The translations under genes and the position numbers were made by a program. The notes under the pieces are model-generated. The model made no database searches, was not told the DNA's origin, and saw nothing but the letters and a program-made list of their open reading frames with translations. Shown here in pieces: positions 16,617 to 26,477 of a stretch of DNA of 62,019 bases. Source of the DNA: an uncultured Desulfobacterium sp. GTDB taxonomy: Bacteria; Desulfobacterota; DSM-4660; Desulfatiglandales; Desulfatiglandaceae. The DNA lies in NCBI GenBank assembly GCA_900258555.1, contig LT984854.1:329136-391154 (forward strand). The letters run 5' to 3'. The first letter of the stretch is position 1; the number at the start of each line of letters is the position of its first letter.

Positions 16617-18668
16617 CTATTTTCTGTCCAGCTCCTCCCTCACAGCCAATCCCAGTTTTTCGATAACATAGGGCTTTTTCACATAGGCACCCGCGCCGAG
16701 AGCCTGAGCATTATGCACCCGATCCGACTCTGAAAAACCGCTCACGATAATAGCCTTCTGTTTAGAACAAATCTCAAGGACGCTCCTATAGGTATCCAGC
16801 CCGTCCATTCCTGGGTCCATGACCATGTCCAGAACCATCAAGTCAACATGATGCTCCCTCAGGTATGCGATTGCTTCCTCGCCACTGGAAACACTGGACA
16901 CATTGTAATTCAGCGCCCTGAGCATACTGGCCGCCAGATCACGCTGCTCCTGTATATCATCTACAACCAGAATGGATTCGCCTTTACCCGCATATTCCGA
17001 AATTGCTATGGGAAGAGTTTCAGGGGAGACTTCTTGCCTCGTTACAGGAAAATAGAGACTGAAAGTACTGCCTTTTCCTTGTTCACTCTGGATGTTGATG
17101 TATCCCTGATGATCCTTGACTGTACCCCAAACCACGGCCAATCCTAAGCCTGTTCCGCTCCTTCCCATAACCTTTTTTGTATAAAACGGCTCAAAGATTC
17201 TCTTAAGATCTTCTGCCGCTATTCCCTCACCCGTATCGGATACGGAAAGGACCACATAGTCTCCCTCTCTGACTTCGTCGTAGCCTTGAATCGGTCTATC
17301 CAGGTAGCAGTTGGCCGTCTTTATGCTCAGGATACCCTGTTCCGGCATGGCCTCAGCCGCGTTTGATGCCAGATTGAACAAGGTCTTGCTGAGATGTACG
17401 GAAGACCCGTAAATGTTAAGCAGCTCAGGCTCAAGATCAATCTTAATCTGTATGTATGGATGGTAGAACTGGAGTTTCTCAAACTCCGGCGACAGTTGAG
17501 TATCAGTGATGATCTTGTTCAGGTTGATAATCTGTCTACGTGAAACTCCCCTCCTGGCCAAGGTCAGCAGGTCATCCACAATCACGGCAGCCTTCTGCCC
17601 CCCTTTCATTATCTTCATGAGCTGGGATGCGATAGGGGTTGATTTGTCGGCATTCATCAGGAGCAGTTCTGTATAGCCGACAACAACACCCAGCACATTA
17701 TTGAGATCATGGGCAACCCCGCCTGCCAGGGTTCCCAGGGCCTCCATCTTCTCCGCCCTATGCAACCGTTCCTCCAGCCTTTGTTTCTCCTCCTCAGCCT
17801 GACGACACGCCTCTTCTGCGCGCTTACGTTCAGTGATGTTCATGATGACCGCCACCCTGACATCACGTCCTTTGTACTGCAACTGCCGAACCCGGATTTC
17901 AATCGGGAACTTGGTCTCGTCTTTCTTCTGCCCGATGGACTCGTATGGTCCAAGACCACCTGAGGTAATCTCTTTTCTCATGGCCTCAAGGGCTTCGGGT
18001 GCCACGGTCAACGGCAAAGCCTGCTTTCCCAGTAATTCTTCCGGTTCATACCCGAACATCTCATAATATTGCTCGTTCGCGCTAAGAAGGACGCCATTCT
18101 CGTGAATAATTACGGCATCAAATGCTGCTGCTGAAAGGCACCGAAACCGTTCTTCACTTTCCCGCAGTGCCTCCTCCATCTCCTTACGCTCATTGATGTC
18201 ACGGCCTTCGGGAATAAGAAATTTAATTTTACCGAATTCGTCCATCACGGGTTTAAGAGAAAAATCAACATAATGAATGGTGCCATCAGCAGCAGGATGC
18301 GTTACCTCTAAACGGGCAACTTCTCCTTTCAGTGCTGATTTAAAGGCCTCCCGCAGCCTGTTCTGCATTTCCGCCGAATGTGTCCACCAAGGAGTGTTCC
18401 AGAAGGGCAGGCCTATACATTCCGACTCGTGAATTCCTGCAAACTTCATTGCCGTTCTGTTTGCCTCGATGAGCGTGCCGTCCGGCGTCAGCATGCCGAT
18501 AAACTGAAATGTTTGATCAAAAAGAGCGCGAATTTTCTGTTCACTTTCCCGGAGGGCCTCCTCCGTTTTTTTTCGCTCTGATTCTGATTTCTCCATTTCC
18601 TTGATTTTCTGTTTTAAGAGGGATATCTCTCTGAGCAGTTCCTGATTGGTCCGAGCTTGATCGTTCAT
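16617..18668 (-). CDS. Hybrid sensor histidine kinase with two PAS domains and receiver
   Basis: 683 residues, cytoplasmic (no membrane segment). N-terminal coiled coil (5-45); PAS-PAC 1 (about 45-165); PAS-PAC 2 (about 170-285, ending VAVIMNITERK); short coiled coil; HisKA with phosphorylated H320 in GGVAHDLNNVLG; HATPase with N box, SVSDTGEGI and GTGLGLAVVWG; C-terminal receiver (about 565-683) starting ILVVDD, with phospho-Asp in LMVLDM. The VAHDLNN form belongs to the HisKA class common in Desulfobacterota. It is divergent from the receiver gene at 19089 and may feed it. Confidence 0.93.
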   Translation of the reverse strand: MNDQARTNQELLREISLLKQKIKEMEKSESERKKTEEALRESEQKIRALFDQTFQFIGMLTPDGTLIEANRTAMKFAGIHESECIGLPFWNTPWWTHSAEMQNRLREAFKSALKGEVARLEVTHPAADGTIHYVDFSLKPVMDEFGKIKFLIPEGRDINERKEMEEALRESEERFRCLSAAAFDAVIIHENGVLLSANEQYYEMFGYEPEELLGKQALPLTVAPEALEAMRKEITSGGLGPYESIGQKKDETKFPIEIRVRQLQYKGRDVRVAVIMNITERKRAEEACRQAEEEKQRLEERLHRAEKMEALGTLAGGVAHDLNNVLGVVVGYTELLLMNADKSTPIASQLMKIMKGGQKAAVIVDDLLTLARRGVSRRQIINLNKIITDTQLSPEFEKLQFYHPYIQIKIDLEPELLNIYGSSVHLSKTLFNLASNAAEAMPEQGILSIKTANCYLDRPIQGYDEVREGDYVVLSVSDTGEGIAAEDLKRIFEPFYTKKVMGRSGTGLGLAVVWGTVKDHQGYINIQSEQGKGSTFSLYFPVTRQEVSPETLPIAISEYAGKGESILVVDDIQEQRDLAASMLRALNYNVSSVSSGEEAIAYLREHHVDLMVLDMVMDPGMDGLDTYRSVLEICSKQKAIIVSGFSESDRVHNAQALGAGAYVKKPYVIEKLGLAVREELDRK

Positions 18669-19088
18669 ATGCTATCCAGTAAGGTGATAATAAGTCGCTT
18701 AACTTAAAAAAAGCATAAGAAGGTTGGCATGATATGTCAAAGCAAACATTAGCCTTCTATGGTAACCGGAACTCCCATTTTAAGTCAATCATGTCGGTTT
18801 TCGAAAATACGATTTCAACATGTCCAAAATCCCTAAGAGAGCCGCACCCTTATCATTTCTAAATTCTGCGAACGAATTTTTGAAATTCTTCAATAAAGGA
18901 TTGCCTCATCAAATGCTGGATCACACGATAACATATTGACTTTATACATTATTCATTGTCATTCAAAGACTGGCATGTTTGATGCTAGTTGTTGGAATTA
19001 ACAAGGCGTGATCAAGAAAACCCTTTCTTACAGCAGCAGGCGAGCCAGAGGTTTTGGCGATGACCTGCAAAGGGCAAGAGGCCTGTTA
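18669..19088. other. Divergent intergenic region between signalling genes
   Basis: AT-rich, no gene. It must contain the kinase promoter (minus) and the receiver promoter (plus). A GTG at 19008 could extend the receiver by 27 codons, but that part lacks family similarity. No operator could be assigned. Confidence 0.4.
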
Positions 19089-19511
19089 ATGGATCTGTTT
19101 GTTCAACTAAGAAAGATGAGGATACTGCTGATTGATGATGACGAGTGGATCAGAGACTCCCTGATGCTTTTCTTTGAATCCGAGCAATGTAAGTTAACTG
19201 CGCTGGAGACGGCTGAAGAGGGGCTCGACGCCCTGAGAGAGCAAAAATTCGATATCATAATAACAGACTACTGGCTGCCGGGAATGAACGGTCTGGACTT
19301 TTTCAGGCGGATCAAGATGTCTTACAAAGACGCCATCAAGATCTTGATCACCGCATATGGAAGTGCCGGTGTGTTTGAGGAGGCAAGAAAGGCGGGTGTT
19401 CATTCCCTGATTGCCAAACCATTTACCTCGGACACGGTAGAGGCCGTCCTTGCCAGATTGATAATTAACCGAACAGGGCAAAATTGCAACACACCTCAGG
19501 AGCCGGAATAA
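19089..19511 (+). CDS. Single-domain response regulator
   Basis: 140 residues from the ATG at 19089 (AGAGG 7 bases upstream); an ATG at 19116 is the other option. It is a CheY-like receiver only: acidic pocket IDDDEW, phospho-Asp in IIITDYWLPGMNG, Thr in KILITAYGS, Lys in LIAKPF. It has no output domain, so it acts through partners, probably the flanking hybrid kinase or the GAF kinase 18 bases downstream. Confidence 0.9.
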   Translation: MDLFVQLRKMRILLIDDDEWIRDSLMLFFESEQCKLTALETAEEGLDALREQKFDIIITDYWLPGMNGLDFFRRIKMSYKDAIKILITAYGSAGVFEEARKAGVHSLIAKPFTSDTVEAVLARLIINRTGQNCNTPQEPE

Positions 19512-19529
19512 GTGTAATAAAAGTAGGCT

Positions 19530-20777
19530 ATGATATCAGATAAGAAGTACATATCCATAAGGATAAACGAAAGCAGCCTTAGACAAAGGAACAGGGATTT
19601 ATCGTTTCTGCTTGAGATAGGAAATTTTTTCTCTGTTGCCCCGGATCTAAAAACCCTTGCAAGGGGCGCCTTGTCCAAGGTGCTCAAATATTTTGATCTC
19701 GATGCCGGAAGGATATACCTCCTGGATGAAGATGGCACGTCCTTTTATCTTGCCGCGCATCAAGGCATGGAGACAATGGGTCTTGAACGGCTGACATATG
19801 ACGAAGGATTTTCAGGAAAGGCCGCCAGGACAAGATCCTTTCTTGCTCAGTATGTAAGTGACCTTGAGGACAAAGAGCGGGCGGAGTTGCTTTCAAAGAA
19901 GGGGCTCAAGACGGTAATCTGTGTGCCTTTAATTGTAATGGATAAGGTAATTGGCGTGTTGAACCTGGCCAGCAGCAGTATAATCAGCCTGGATCAGGAC
20001 ACAATTGATATGTGTATCTCTGTCGGAAATCAGATCGCCAGTGCCATTAACAATGCCACGATATACCAGGATCTTATAAGCAAGATCAACACCCTGAATC
20101 AGAAGAAGGATACCATAGAATTTTTTGCCTATTCTATTTCTCACGATCTCAAGAGCCCTGCAATCGGTATATGCGGGCTGGCAAAACGGCTGAATCAAAT
20201 GAGTTGTCTGGATGACAACGCAAAGGCATACTGCGGTCAAATATACAAGGCCACCGAGCAGATGCTGAGCCTGGTGGAAAAGCTCAACGCCTATATAGCA
20301 GCCAAGGAATCACCCCTGAATATAGAAAGGGTAAGCATCAAAGAGATTATAGAGGAGATCAGGGGGGAATTCTCCGCAAAACTCAATGATAGAAAGATAA
20401 GCTGGTCTGAGCCCGAGATGCTGCCCGAGATCTTTGCCGACAGGGTGTCGCTCTTGAGGGTCTTCAGGAACCTTGTAGACAATTCATTGAAATACGGCGG
20501 TGGAGATCTCCTGAAGATCAAAATCGGCTACCAGGAAAGCGTGGGCTACCACATATTCTCCTTTAGTGATGATGGCATCGGTATAAAAGGCGCTGACAGA
20601 GACAAGGTCTTTGAGCTTTTTCACAGGGCGAAAACCTCACAGGGCACAGCCGGGTCAGGCCTGGGACTTGCCATAGTAAAGGAAATCGTCGAAAGGCACA
20701 GGGGCCGGGCATGGTTGTCTGAAGAGGCGGAAAAAGGGGCAACCTTTTACATGTCATTCGCCAAGCTTTTACCTTAG
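19530..20777 (+). CDS. GAF-domain sensor histidine kinase
   Basis: 415 residues, no membrane segment. The GAF domain lies at about 30-180 (DAGRIYLLDEDG, TVICVPLIVMDKVIGVLNLAS); the HisKA His is near 205 in YSISHDLKSPA; the HATPase domain (about 290-412) has NLVDNSLKYGG, SDDGIGI and GSGLGLAIVKEIV. It senses a cytoplasmic signal. Its gene follows the single receiver closely, so the two are likely cognate. Start is ATG with a weak ribosome site. Confidence 0.92.
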   Translation: MISDKKYISIRINESSLRQRNRDLSFLLEIGNFFSVAPDLKTLARGALSKVLKYFDLDAGRIYLLDEDGTSFYLAAHQGMETMGLERLTYDEGFSGKAARTRSFLAQYVSDLEDKERAELLSKKGLKTVICVPLIVMDKVIGVLNLASSSIISLDQDTIDMCISVGNQIASAINNATIYQDLISKINTLNQKKDTIEFFAYSISHDLKSPAIGICGLAKRLNQMSCLDDNAKAYCGQIYKATEQMLSLVEKLNAYIAAKESPLNIERVSIKEIIEEIRGEFSAKLNDRKISWSEPEMLPEIFADRVSLLRVFRNLVDNSLKYGGGDLLKIKIGYQESVGYHIFSFSDDGIGIKGADRDKVFELFHRAKTSQGTAGSGLGLAIVKEIVERHRGRAWLSEEAEKGATFYMSFAKLLP

Positions 20778-21054
20778 GACATCGTAACTTCTCAAAGTTC
20801 GGCGACCGTGCCGGATTCCTGCCTCAATCATACAACAAATAATCAAAAAATAGCGCAAAAATATTTTAATAACAAATAGTTATATGAAAGTTTGAAAATA
20901 TTTTCTGGATATTTACTAAGTACTTATGGTAGATATAGCCCCCTTGGATGATTAATTTCAATTTGATATCGTTACAGGAACAGGTCAGGGGTTACTTCTT
21001 GTGCATTTTCTATTTTAATACGCAAACTATTAAGATGTTTCTGGGGGCGGCAAA

Positions 21055-21942
21055 ATGAAGATACTTATTACAGGAAGTACAGGCATGTTGGGAAGCGAGT
21101 GTAAAAAGGTCTTAAGTGAAGAACACCAGGTTATAGCTCCAGGCAAGAATGAAATGGACATTACCAATTGGGACGGGGTCATCAATAATCTTCAGAAGAT
21201 CTCGCCGGATGTGGTCCTCAACTGCGCTGCCTTTACCGATGTGGACGGCAGTGAAAAGGAAGATTTTCTTGTCCGGAAGATCAACATTGAAGGCCCGAGA
21301 AACCTTGCCCAGTGCTCTGCAAGATATAACTGTAAATTTGTTCATATTTCGAGTAATTATGTCTTTGACGGGCAAAAAAATTTCCCACAGCCCTATTTTG
21401 AGGACGATCCCCTGAACCCCCTTTCCGCATATGGCAGGAGCAAGCTGGAAAGTGAGATTGCAGTCCGGGAAAACTCCCCGAATTATGTTATTGTCCGCAC
21501 CGCCTGCTTATATGGCCAAAACGGCAAAAACTTTATTAAGGCGGTTATTTCCCATGCAGTCCACAAAAAGACTGATGTCTTGAGGCTCGCAGATGACCAG
21601 ATCGGCTCCCCGACATGGGCCTATCGTCTTGCCCTGCAGATAAGGCAGATCCTGAACACTGAGGGTGTCGGGACTTACCATGCCACTGCCGAGGGATATT
21701 GCAGCCCTTTTGAATACGCCGGTTTTATCACAGAAAAATTGGGTCTAAAGGCCCGTCTTGAACCATGCAAATTTAAGGACTTGGCACGGCCTGCAAGGAG
21801 GCCAGCCAACAGCCTGCTGGAAAACAGGCTGCTGAAAAAACAGGGGATCAACCTTATGGTTGATTGGAGAGAAGACGTGAATGCCTTTTTGGACACCTTT
21901 GGCGATGGGCTTATCAAAGAGGCCGAGGCGAAGAAGCCCTGA
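21055..21942 (+). CDS. rmlD: dTDP-4-dehydrorhamnose reductase (RmlD family)
   Basis: 295 residues. NAD(P)-binding GSTGMLGSE at the N terminus (7-15), NCAAFTDVDGSE with the conserved TDVD, FVHISSNYVFDG, catalytic YGRSKLESE (Tyr and Lys of the SDR), and QIGSPTWAYRLA. It reduces dTDP-4-keto-rhamnose in the last step of dTDP-rhamnose synthesis, or an analogous sugar. No rmlA, B or C is nearby, so the sugar product is less certain than the family. 277 bases of AT-rich DNA without a gene precede it. Confidence 0.9.
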   Translation: MKILITGSTGMLGSECKKVLSEEHQVIAPGKNEMDITNWDGVINNLQKISPDVVLNCAAFTDVDGSEKEDFLVRKINIEGPRNLAQCSARYNCKFVHISSNYVFDGQKNFPQPYFEDDPLNPLSAYGRSKLESEIAVRENSPNYVIVRTACLYGQNGKNFIKAVISHAVHKKTDVLRLADDQIGSPTWAYRLALQIRQILNTEGVGTYHATAEGYCSPFEYAGFITEKLGLKARLEPCKFKDLARPARRPANSLLENRLLKKQGINLMVDWREDVNAFLDTFGDGLIKEAEAKKP

Positions 21943-21953
21943 CAACCTTTCAT

Positions 21954-22682
21954 ATGTCATCATACCGGGAGCGGACTTACAGACAAAGGGTAAAAAGCAT
22001 TGATCTAATCTCTTTCCATGTGGCAGTCAAGGAAACCGATTTATGGGTCAGCGCCGCAATCAATCTGGAAAAGGAGACCAGAGATCTGATACTTGACTGC
22101 CGGCAACAGCTTGAGACCTATATCAAAATGCATCCCCGATTTGTTTCCTCTCTGACCCCATACCCATTTGATCCTCTTGCCCCTCCGATAGTAAAGAAGA
22201 TGATAGATGCAACCAATCGCTTAGGAATAGGCCCAATGGCCTCTGTTGCCGGATTAATAGCCCAGCATGTTGCAGAGGGACTCCTGGCGTTTAGTGACCA
22301 GGTGATTGTGGAAAACGGAGGGGATATATTCCTTAAGACCAATCGGGCTGCAACAGTCTCAATTTTTGCCGGCACTTCCGCCTTAAGCGAGAGATTTGGA
22401 CTCAAGATCCCTTTAGAACAGATGCCGATGGGGGTGTGCACCTCCTCGGCAACAGTGGGCCATTCCCTGAGCACTGGCGGGGCAGATGCCTGTTGTATCC
22501 TTTCTCATTCGGCTGCGCTGGCAGATGGCGCTGCGACCGCCATCGGAAACAAAGTGAAAAATAAAGGCGACATGAAATCCATTGACCAATGGGTCGCCCA
22601 GATAGAAGGGATAATCGGTGGTGTAGTCATTGTCGGGGACAGTGTGGCTGCATGGGGTGAGATTGAATTGATTGATCTGTAA
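21954..22682 (+). CDS. UPF0280 family protein, ApbE-related
   Basis: 242 residues from the ATG at 21954; the upstream ATG at 21864 lies inside rmlD and adds 30 unrelated residues. The conserved blocks are GPMASVAGLIAQHVAEGLL, VIVENGGDIFLKT, MGVCTSSATVGHSLS and ADGAATAIGN. The family is structurally related to ApbE flavin transferases, including the small loops near DGAAT, but its reaction is unknown. It begins 11 bases after rmlD, probably in one transcript. Confidence 0.9.
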   Translation: MSSYRERTYRQRVKSIDLISFHVAVKETDLWVSAAINLEKETRDLILDCRQQLETYIKMHPRFVSSLTPYPFDPLAPPIVKKMIDATNRLGIGPMASVAGLIAQHVAEGLLAFSDQVIVENGGDIFLKTNRAATVSIFAGTSALSERFGLKIPLEQMPMGVCTSSATVGHSLSTGGADACCILSHSAALADGAATAIGNKVKNKGDMKSIDQWVAQIEGIIGGVVIVGDSVAAWGEIELIDL

Positions 22683-22706
22683 GGCCAACCCGTAACGCGT
22701 AACCCG

Positions 22707-23195
22707 CTACAAATCATACAATGCATGATCCACCCGCGGGGGCCGATTTTTTGAAACTGAAAGGATCCTCTTTTTAAGAGAAAAGGGCTCATCTCCCTCA
22801 AGGAGGTCTCCCATCTCCGCCTCAATTTTTTCCGGATCTTCCCCGGCCTCCATCCTTTGAAGTGCCTCTTCCATGCCGGAGCCAAGGTCCAAGCCTGTCA
22901 TGTCCGTCAATTTGCGCATCAGGTTGGCAGCCTGCCTCGGGTCGTTTTCATCTACATTCCCCATCTCTTTTTCCAACAGGCTTAAGGCCTTTTCCATCTT
23001 GCTTTCATCCAGATCGGGCATGGGGGTCTCGTCGTCATCCCCTCTGTTTTTTGGTGACGCAAATACGGACATCCGACGGTTGAGCTCAGGTTTGTTGCAT
23101 TTGGGGCAGTTGGGCCTTTTTTCCGTATTTATTGACCTGGAAAAGAAATTAAAAATCATATGACACTGTTCGCAATAGAATTCATAGATAGGCAT
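22707..23195 (-). CDS. FmdB-type zinc ribbon protein
   Basis: 162 residues from the ATG at 23195 (GAGGTG 7 bases upstream). The N terminus MPIYEFYCEQCH with CPKCNKP is the regulatory zinc ribbon of FmdB/CxxC proteins. The usual family length is 70-110; here a 90-residue acidic helical tail follows (EKMEKALSLLEKEMGNVDEND, then MEEALQRMEAGEDPEKIEAEM). It converges with UPF0280 with a 24-base gap. The role is unknown; the acidic tail could be a protein-binding arm. Confidence 0.88.
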   Translation of the reverse strand: MPIYEFYCEQCHMIFNFFSRSINTEKRPNCPKCNKPELNRRMSVFASPKNRGDDDETPMPDLDESKMEKALSLLEKEMGNVDENDPRQAANLMRKLTDMTGLDLGSGMEEALQRMEAGEDPEKIEAEMGDLLEGDEPFSLKKRILSVSKNRPPRVDHALYDL

Positions 23196-23427
23196 GATTT
23201 TCACCTCAATACTTAATACTACAGCATCATTGGTAACATTTTATAGGTGTTTGGAAAATGATACCAGCATTGAAATACAAAAGTGGAACAGATCAGTCAA
23301 ATGTTTTTGGGCCTTTTTATATTGTGCCTTGAGTTTTTCTATTATATTGATATATTTCTTACACCGTGGGATGCTGTAGTTCTATTTGATTAAAAAATAG
23401 GCTGACGCCTACCTTGGAGGAGACATC

Positions 23428-23769
23428 ATGAAATATATTAAAGTATTATTGATCAGTATAGTCTTGGTCTTGGCCTTTGTGGTGGCAGTTCAGAATTATG
23501 AGAATTTAAAAACCCCCCTGATTTTTAGTATTGACCTCATATTTTATAGGTATGAATCCCCCAAGATGTCTCTTGCAAGTATTACGGTTGTAGCTTTTCT
23601 GACCGGGTTGATATTCATGGGATTATATGGCGCCGCTGAGCGGTTCCGGATGAAAAAACTGATCAGGTCCCTCAGGGAAGAGCTCAGGTCAAGGGACAAG
23701 GAGTTTGAATCAATCAGGAATCTTTCGGCGCCCTATGAGACTGTCCAACAGGAAAAGGTCGCTGAATGA
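23428..23769 (+). CDS. LapA domain small membrane protein
   Basis: 113 residues with GGAGGAG before the ATG. It has two membrane segments (about 5-22 and 47-68), then a coiled-coil cytoplasmic tail (about 70-105). The order matches the LapA/DUF1049 family, which acts in lipopolysaccharide assembly in enterobacteria. Here it stands alone before mutS, so a role in LPS is only suggested by family. Confidence 0.8.
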   Translation: MKYIKVLLISIVLVLAFVVAVQNYENLKTPLIFSIDLIFYRYESPKMSLASITVVAFLTGLIFMGLYGAAERFRMKKLIRSLREELRSRDKEFESIRNLSAPYETVQQEKVAE

Positions 23770-23837
23770 AGTGCCATATTATGTCATCTTTGCTCATTCA
23801 CTCAGGCCTTTGAAACACCTCCTATAATTTACAGGGC

Positions 23838-26462
23838 ATGAACAAGGAAGGAATGAACCAGCTAACACCTATGCTCAGGCAATACATGGGCATTAAAGGT
23901 GAATACCCTGATGCAATATTATTCTTTCGTATGGGCGATTTCTACGAGATGTTTTTTGATGACGCCCGAACCGCATCACAGGTGTTGGGAATAACCCTGA
24001 CGGCCCGTGGGACCTTGAACGGGGAAAAGGTGCCCATGTGCGGCATACCCCATCATGCATCGAAATCGTATGTTGCAAGGCTGGTGGAAAGCGGCTGGAA
24101 GGTCGCCATTTGTGATCAGCTTGAAGATCCGAGGGCAAGCAAAGGCATTGTAAAAAGAGATGTGGTCAGGGTGGTTACACCCGGTTCAATTATTGATGAA
24201 GATGCCCTGGATGATAAAAACAACCTGTTCATGGCGGCCATATCGGCAAACAACGAAAAATATGGGCTGGCCCATGTAGACCTCTCGACCGGAGAATTCC
24301 GGGTGACAGAACTTGCCACCCAAGGAGAGTTCCTTGACGAATTAAGCAGAATTGCCCCCGCCGAGATCCTTATCCCAGAAGACGAACACCTATCAAGATT
24401 AAAAGGACTGGCTGAATACCGACTGGAGATATTAAAACGGGACTCCTTCGACCCCATGAGAGCAGAGGCACTGTTGAAAGATCAACTGGGTGTCAGGTCC
24501 CTTGTGGGATTCGGCTGCCAGGACATGGACCAGGGCGTCATAGCTGCAGGCGCACTGGTTTACTATCTGAAAGAAACACAAAAGGGGAGCCCTGAGCACA
24601 TCAAAGAGATCGTCAGCTATCATACAGGGGATTTTATGTTCCTTGACGGCCCCACCTGCGCCCACCTGGAACTCCTGAAGACCATGAGACGACAGTCTGA
24701 AAAGGGTTCCCTGTTCCACATCCTCGACAGAACTGTCACGCCCATGGGCAGCCGTCTTTTAAAGAATTGGATCGTCTACCCCCTTATTAATGTCGAAAAA
24801 ATACGTGCAAGACTGGGGGCTGTGTCATGCCTGAGGGATGATCCCATGCTCAGGGATGAGCTTAGGGAGGGCCTTAAGGAGATCTATGACCTTGAGCGTC
24901 TGAGGGGCCGCATTGCACTTGCAAGGGCCAATGCCCGGGATCTTATCGCTCTTAAGAGTTCCATTAACAGGCTTCCCCTTGTCAAACGGCTCCTTATTGA
25001 TTCGACCAGCAGCCTACTTTCTGAAAAGGCGGCTAAAATGGATACACTGGATGACATCGCAGGCCTTATAGAGGAGGCCATACATGACGACCCCCCGGTT
25101 TCCATAAAAGAAGGCGGCATTATAAAGGAGGGGTATAATCAGGACCTGGATGATCTTATCGCCCTTAGCAGGGACGGTAAAAGCTGGATAACGGACTTTG
25201 GGCTCGCCGAGCAAAAAAGGACCGGGATTTCAAGCCTGAAGGTGGGATACAACAGGGTCTTCGGCTACTATATTGAGATAAGCAATGCCAACCTCCACAA
25301 TGTGCCGTCCGACTATATCAGAAAACAGACCCTTGCAAACGGCGAACGTTTCATTACAGAGGCACTAAAGATCCGGGAAGAGCAGGTGCTGGGTGCTGAA
25401 GAGAAGAGGATCGGGCTTGAACTGGAGATCTTTAACAGTATCCGGGGCAGGATCGCCCATGAAAATCAACGTATAAAGGATACTGCCCGGATTGTGGCGG
25501 AGGTTGATGTGTTCGCCTCCCTTGCCGAATCCGCAGAGATCAATAATTACACGTGCCCTGAGGTCAATGAGGGTACTGATATCGAGATCGTGGATGGACG
25601 GCACCCGGTAATTGAGCTTACCGTAAAGGAAGAGGACTTTGTCCCCAATGATATACGGCTTGATTCAAGTCACCAACAGGTCCAGATTATTACAGGACCA
25701 AATATGGCCGGTAAGTCCACCATCCTTAGACAGACCGCCCTGACAGTCCTGATGACCCAGACAGGAAGCTTTGTGCCTGCATCAAGGGCGACTATCGGAA
25801 TTGTTGATCGAATATTCACCAGGGTGGGCGCCTCAGATGATCTTGCCAGAGGACACAGCACCTTTATGGTGGAGATGAATGAGACAGCCAATATCCTGCG
25901 TCATGCGACCCCCAAGAGCCTGGTCATACTGGATGAGATAGGCCGGGGTACCAGTACGTATGACGGACTGAGCATTGCATGGGCCGTGGCAGAGGCCTTG
26001 CATGACCGAGATGGTAAGGGTGTGCGGACACTCTTTGCCACCCACTATCATGAACTCACTGAGCTTGTATCAACCAAACCCAGGGTGAAGAACTTCAATA
26101 TTGCAGTGCGTGAATGGAATAATCAGGTCATTTTTCTAAGGAAACTTTTGCCCGGCGGCACAAGCAGGAGTTACGGCATACAGGTTGCCCGCATTGCGGG
26201 GCTGCCGGAAACAGTATTGAAAAGGGCCAAAGAGATCCTGGATAACCTTGAAGGCATAGGGCTTGATGGCAGAGGAAGTCGGTGTTCACAACATCCCTTG
26301 CAGCAAAAGCATGAAGGTGGTATGGTGCAGCTCAATCTCTTCGAACCTGAGGAAAAAAGGATTTCAGACTGGATCTCGGGGCTTGCCCTTGAGACGATGA
26401 CCCCTATTGAGGCATTGACAGAGCTTAATAATATGCAGATATTTATTCGTAAAGGCATGTGA
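23838..26462 (+). CDS. mutS: DNA mismatch repair ATPase MutS
   Basis: 874 residues, normal for MutS1. N-terminal mismatch-reading motif GDFYEMF near residue 35, connector, lever and clamp (to about 560), ATPase with Walker A GPNMAGKST near 618-626, Walker B-like LVILDEIGRGTSTYDG, and the helix-turn-helix C terminus. It recognises mispairs and recruits MutL; mutL is not in the window. ATG at 23838 is used; an ATG five codons later has AAGGA just before it and is possible. Confidence 0.97.
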   Translation: MNKEGMNQLTPMLRQYMGIKGEYPDAILFFRMGDFYEMFFDDARTASQVLGITLTARGTLNGEKVPMCGIPHHASKSYVARLVESGWKVAICDQLEDPRASKGIVKRDVVRVVTPGSIIDEDALDDKNNLFMAAISANNEKYGLAHVDLSTGEFRVTELATQGEFLDELSRIAPAEILIPEDEHLSRLKGLAEYRLEILKRDSFDPMRAEALLKDQLGVRSLVGFGCQDMDQGVIAAGALVYYLKETQKGSPEHIKEIVSYHTGDFMFLDGPTCAHLELLKTMRRQSEKGSLFHILDRTVTPMGSRLLKNWIVYPLINVEKIRARLGAVSCLRDDPMLRDELREGLKEIYDLERLRGRIALARANARDLIALKSSINRLPLVKRLLIDSTSSLLSEKAAKMDTLDDIAGLIEEAIHDDPPVSIKEGGIIKEGYNQDLDDLIALSRDGKSWITDFGLAEQKRTGISSLKVGYNRVFGYYIEISNANLHNVPSDYIRKQTLANGERFITEALKIREEQVLGAEEKRIGLELEIFNSIRGRIAHENQRIKDTARIVAEVDVFASLAESAEINNYTCPEVNEGTDIEIVDGRHPVIELTVKEEDFVPNDIRLDSSHQQVQIITGPNMAGKSTILRQTALTVLMTQTGSFVPASRATIGIVDRIFTRVGASDDLARGHSTFMVEMNETANILRHATPKSLVILDEIGRGTSTYDGLSIAWAVAEALHDRDGKGVRTLFATHYHELTELVSTKPRVKNFNIAVREWNNQVIFLRKLLPGGTSRSYGIQVARIAGLPETVLKRAKEILDNLEGIGLDGRGSRCSQHPLQQKHEGGMVQLNLFEPEEKRISDWISGLALETMTPIEALTELNNMQIFIRKGM

Positions 26463-26477
26463 TTTAATCCGTCCGAT

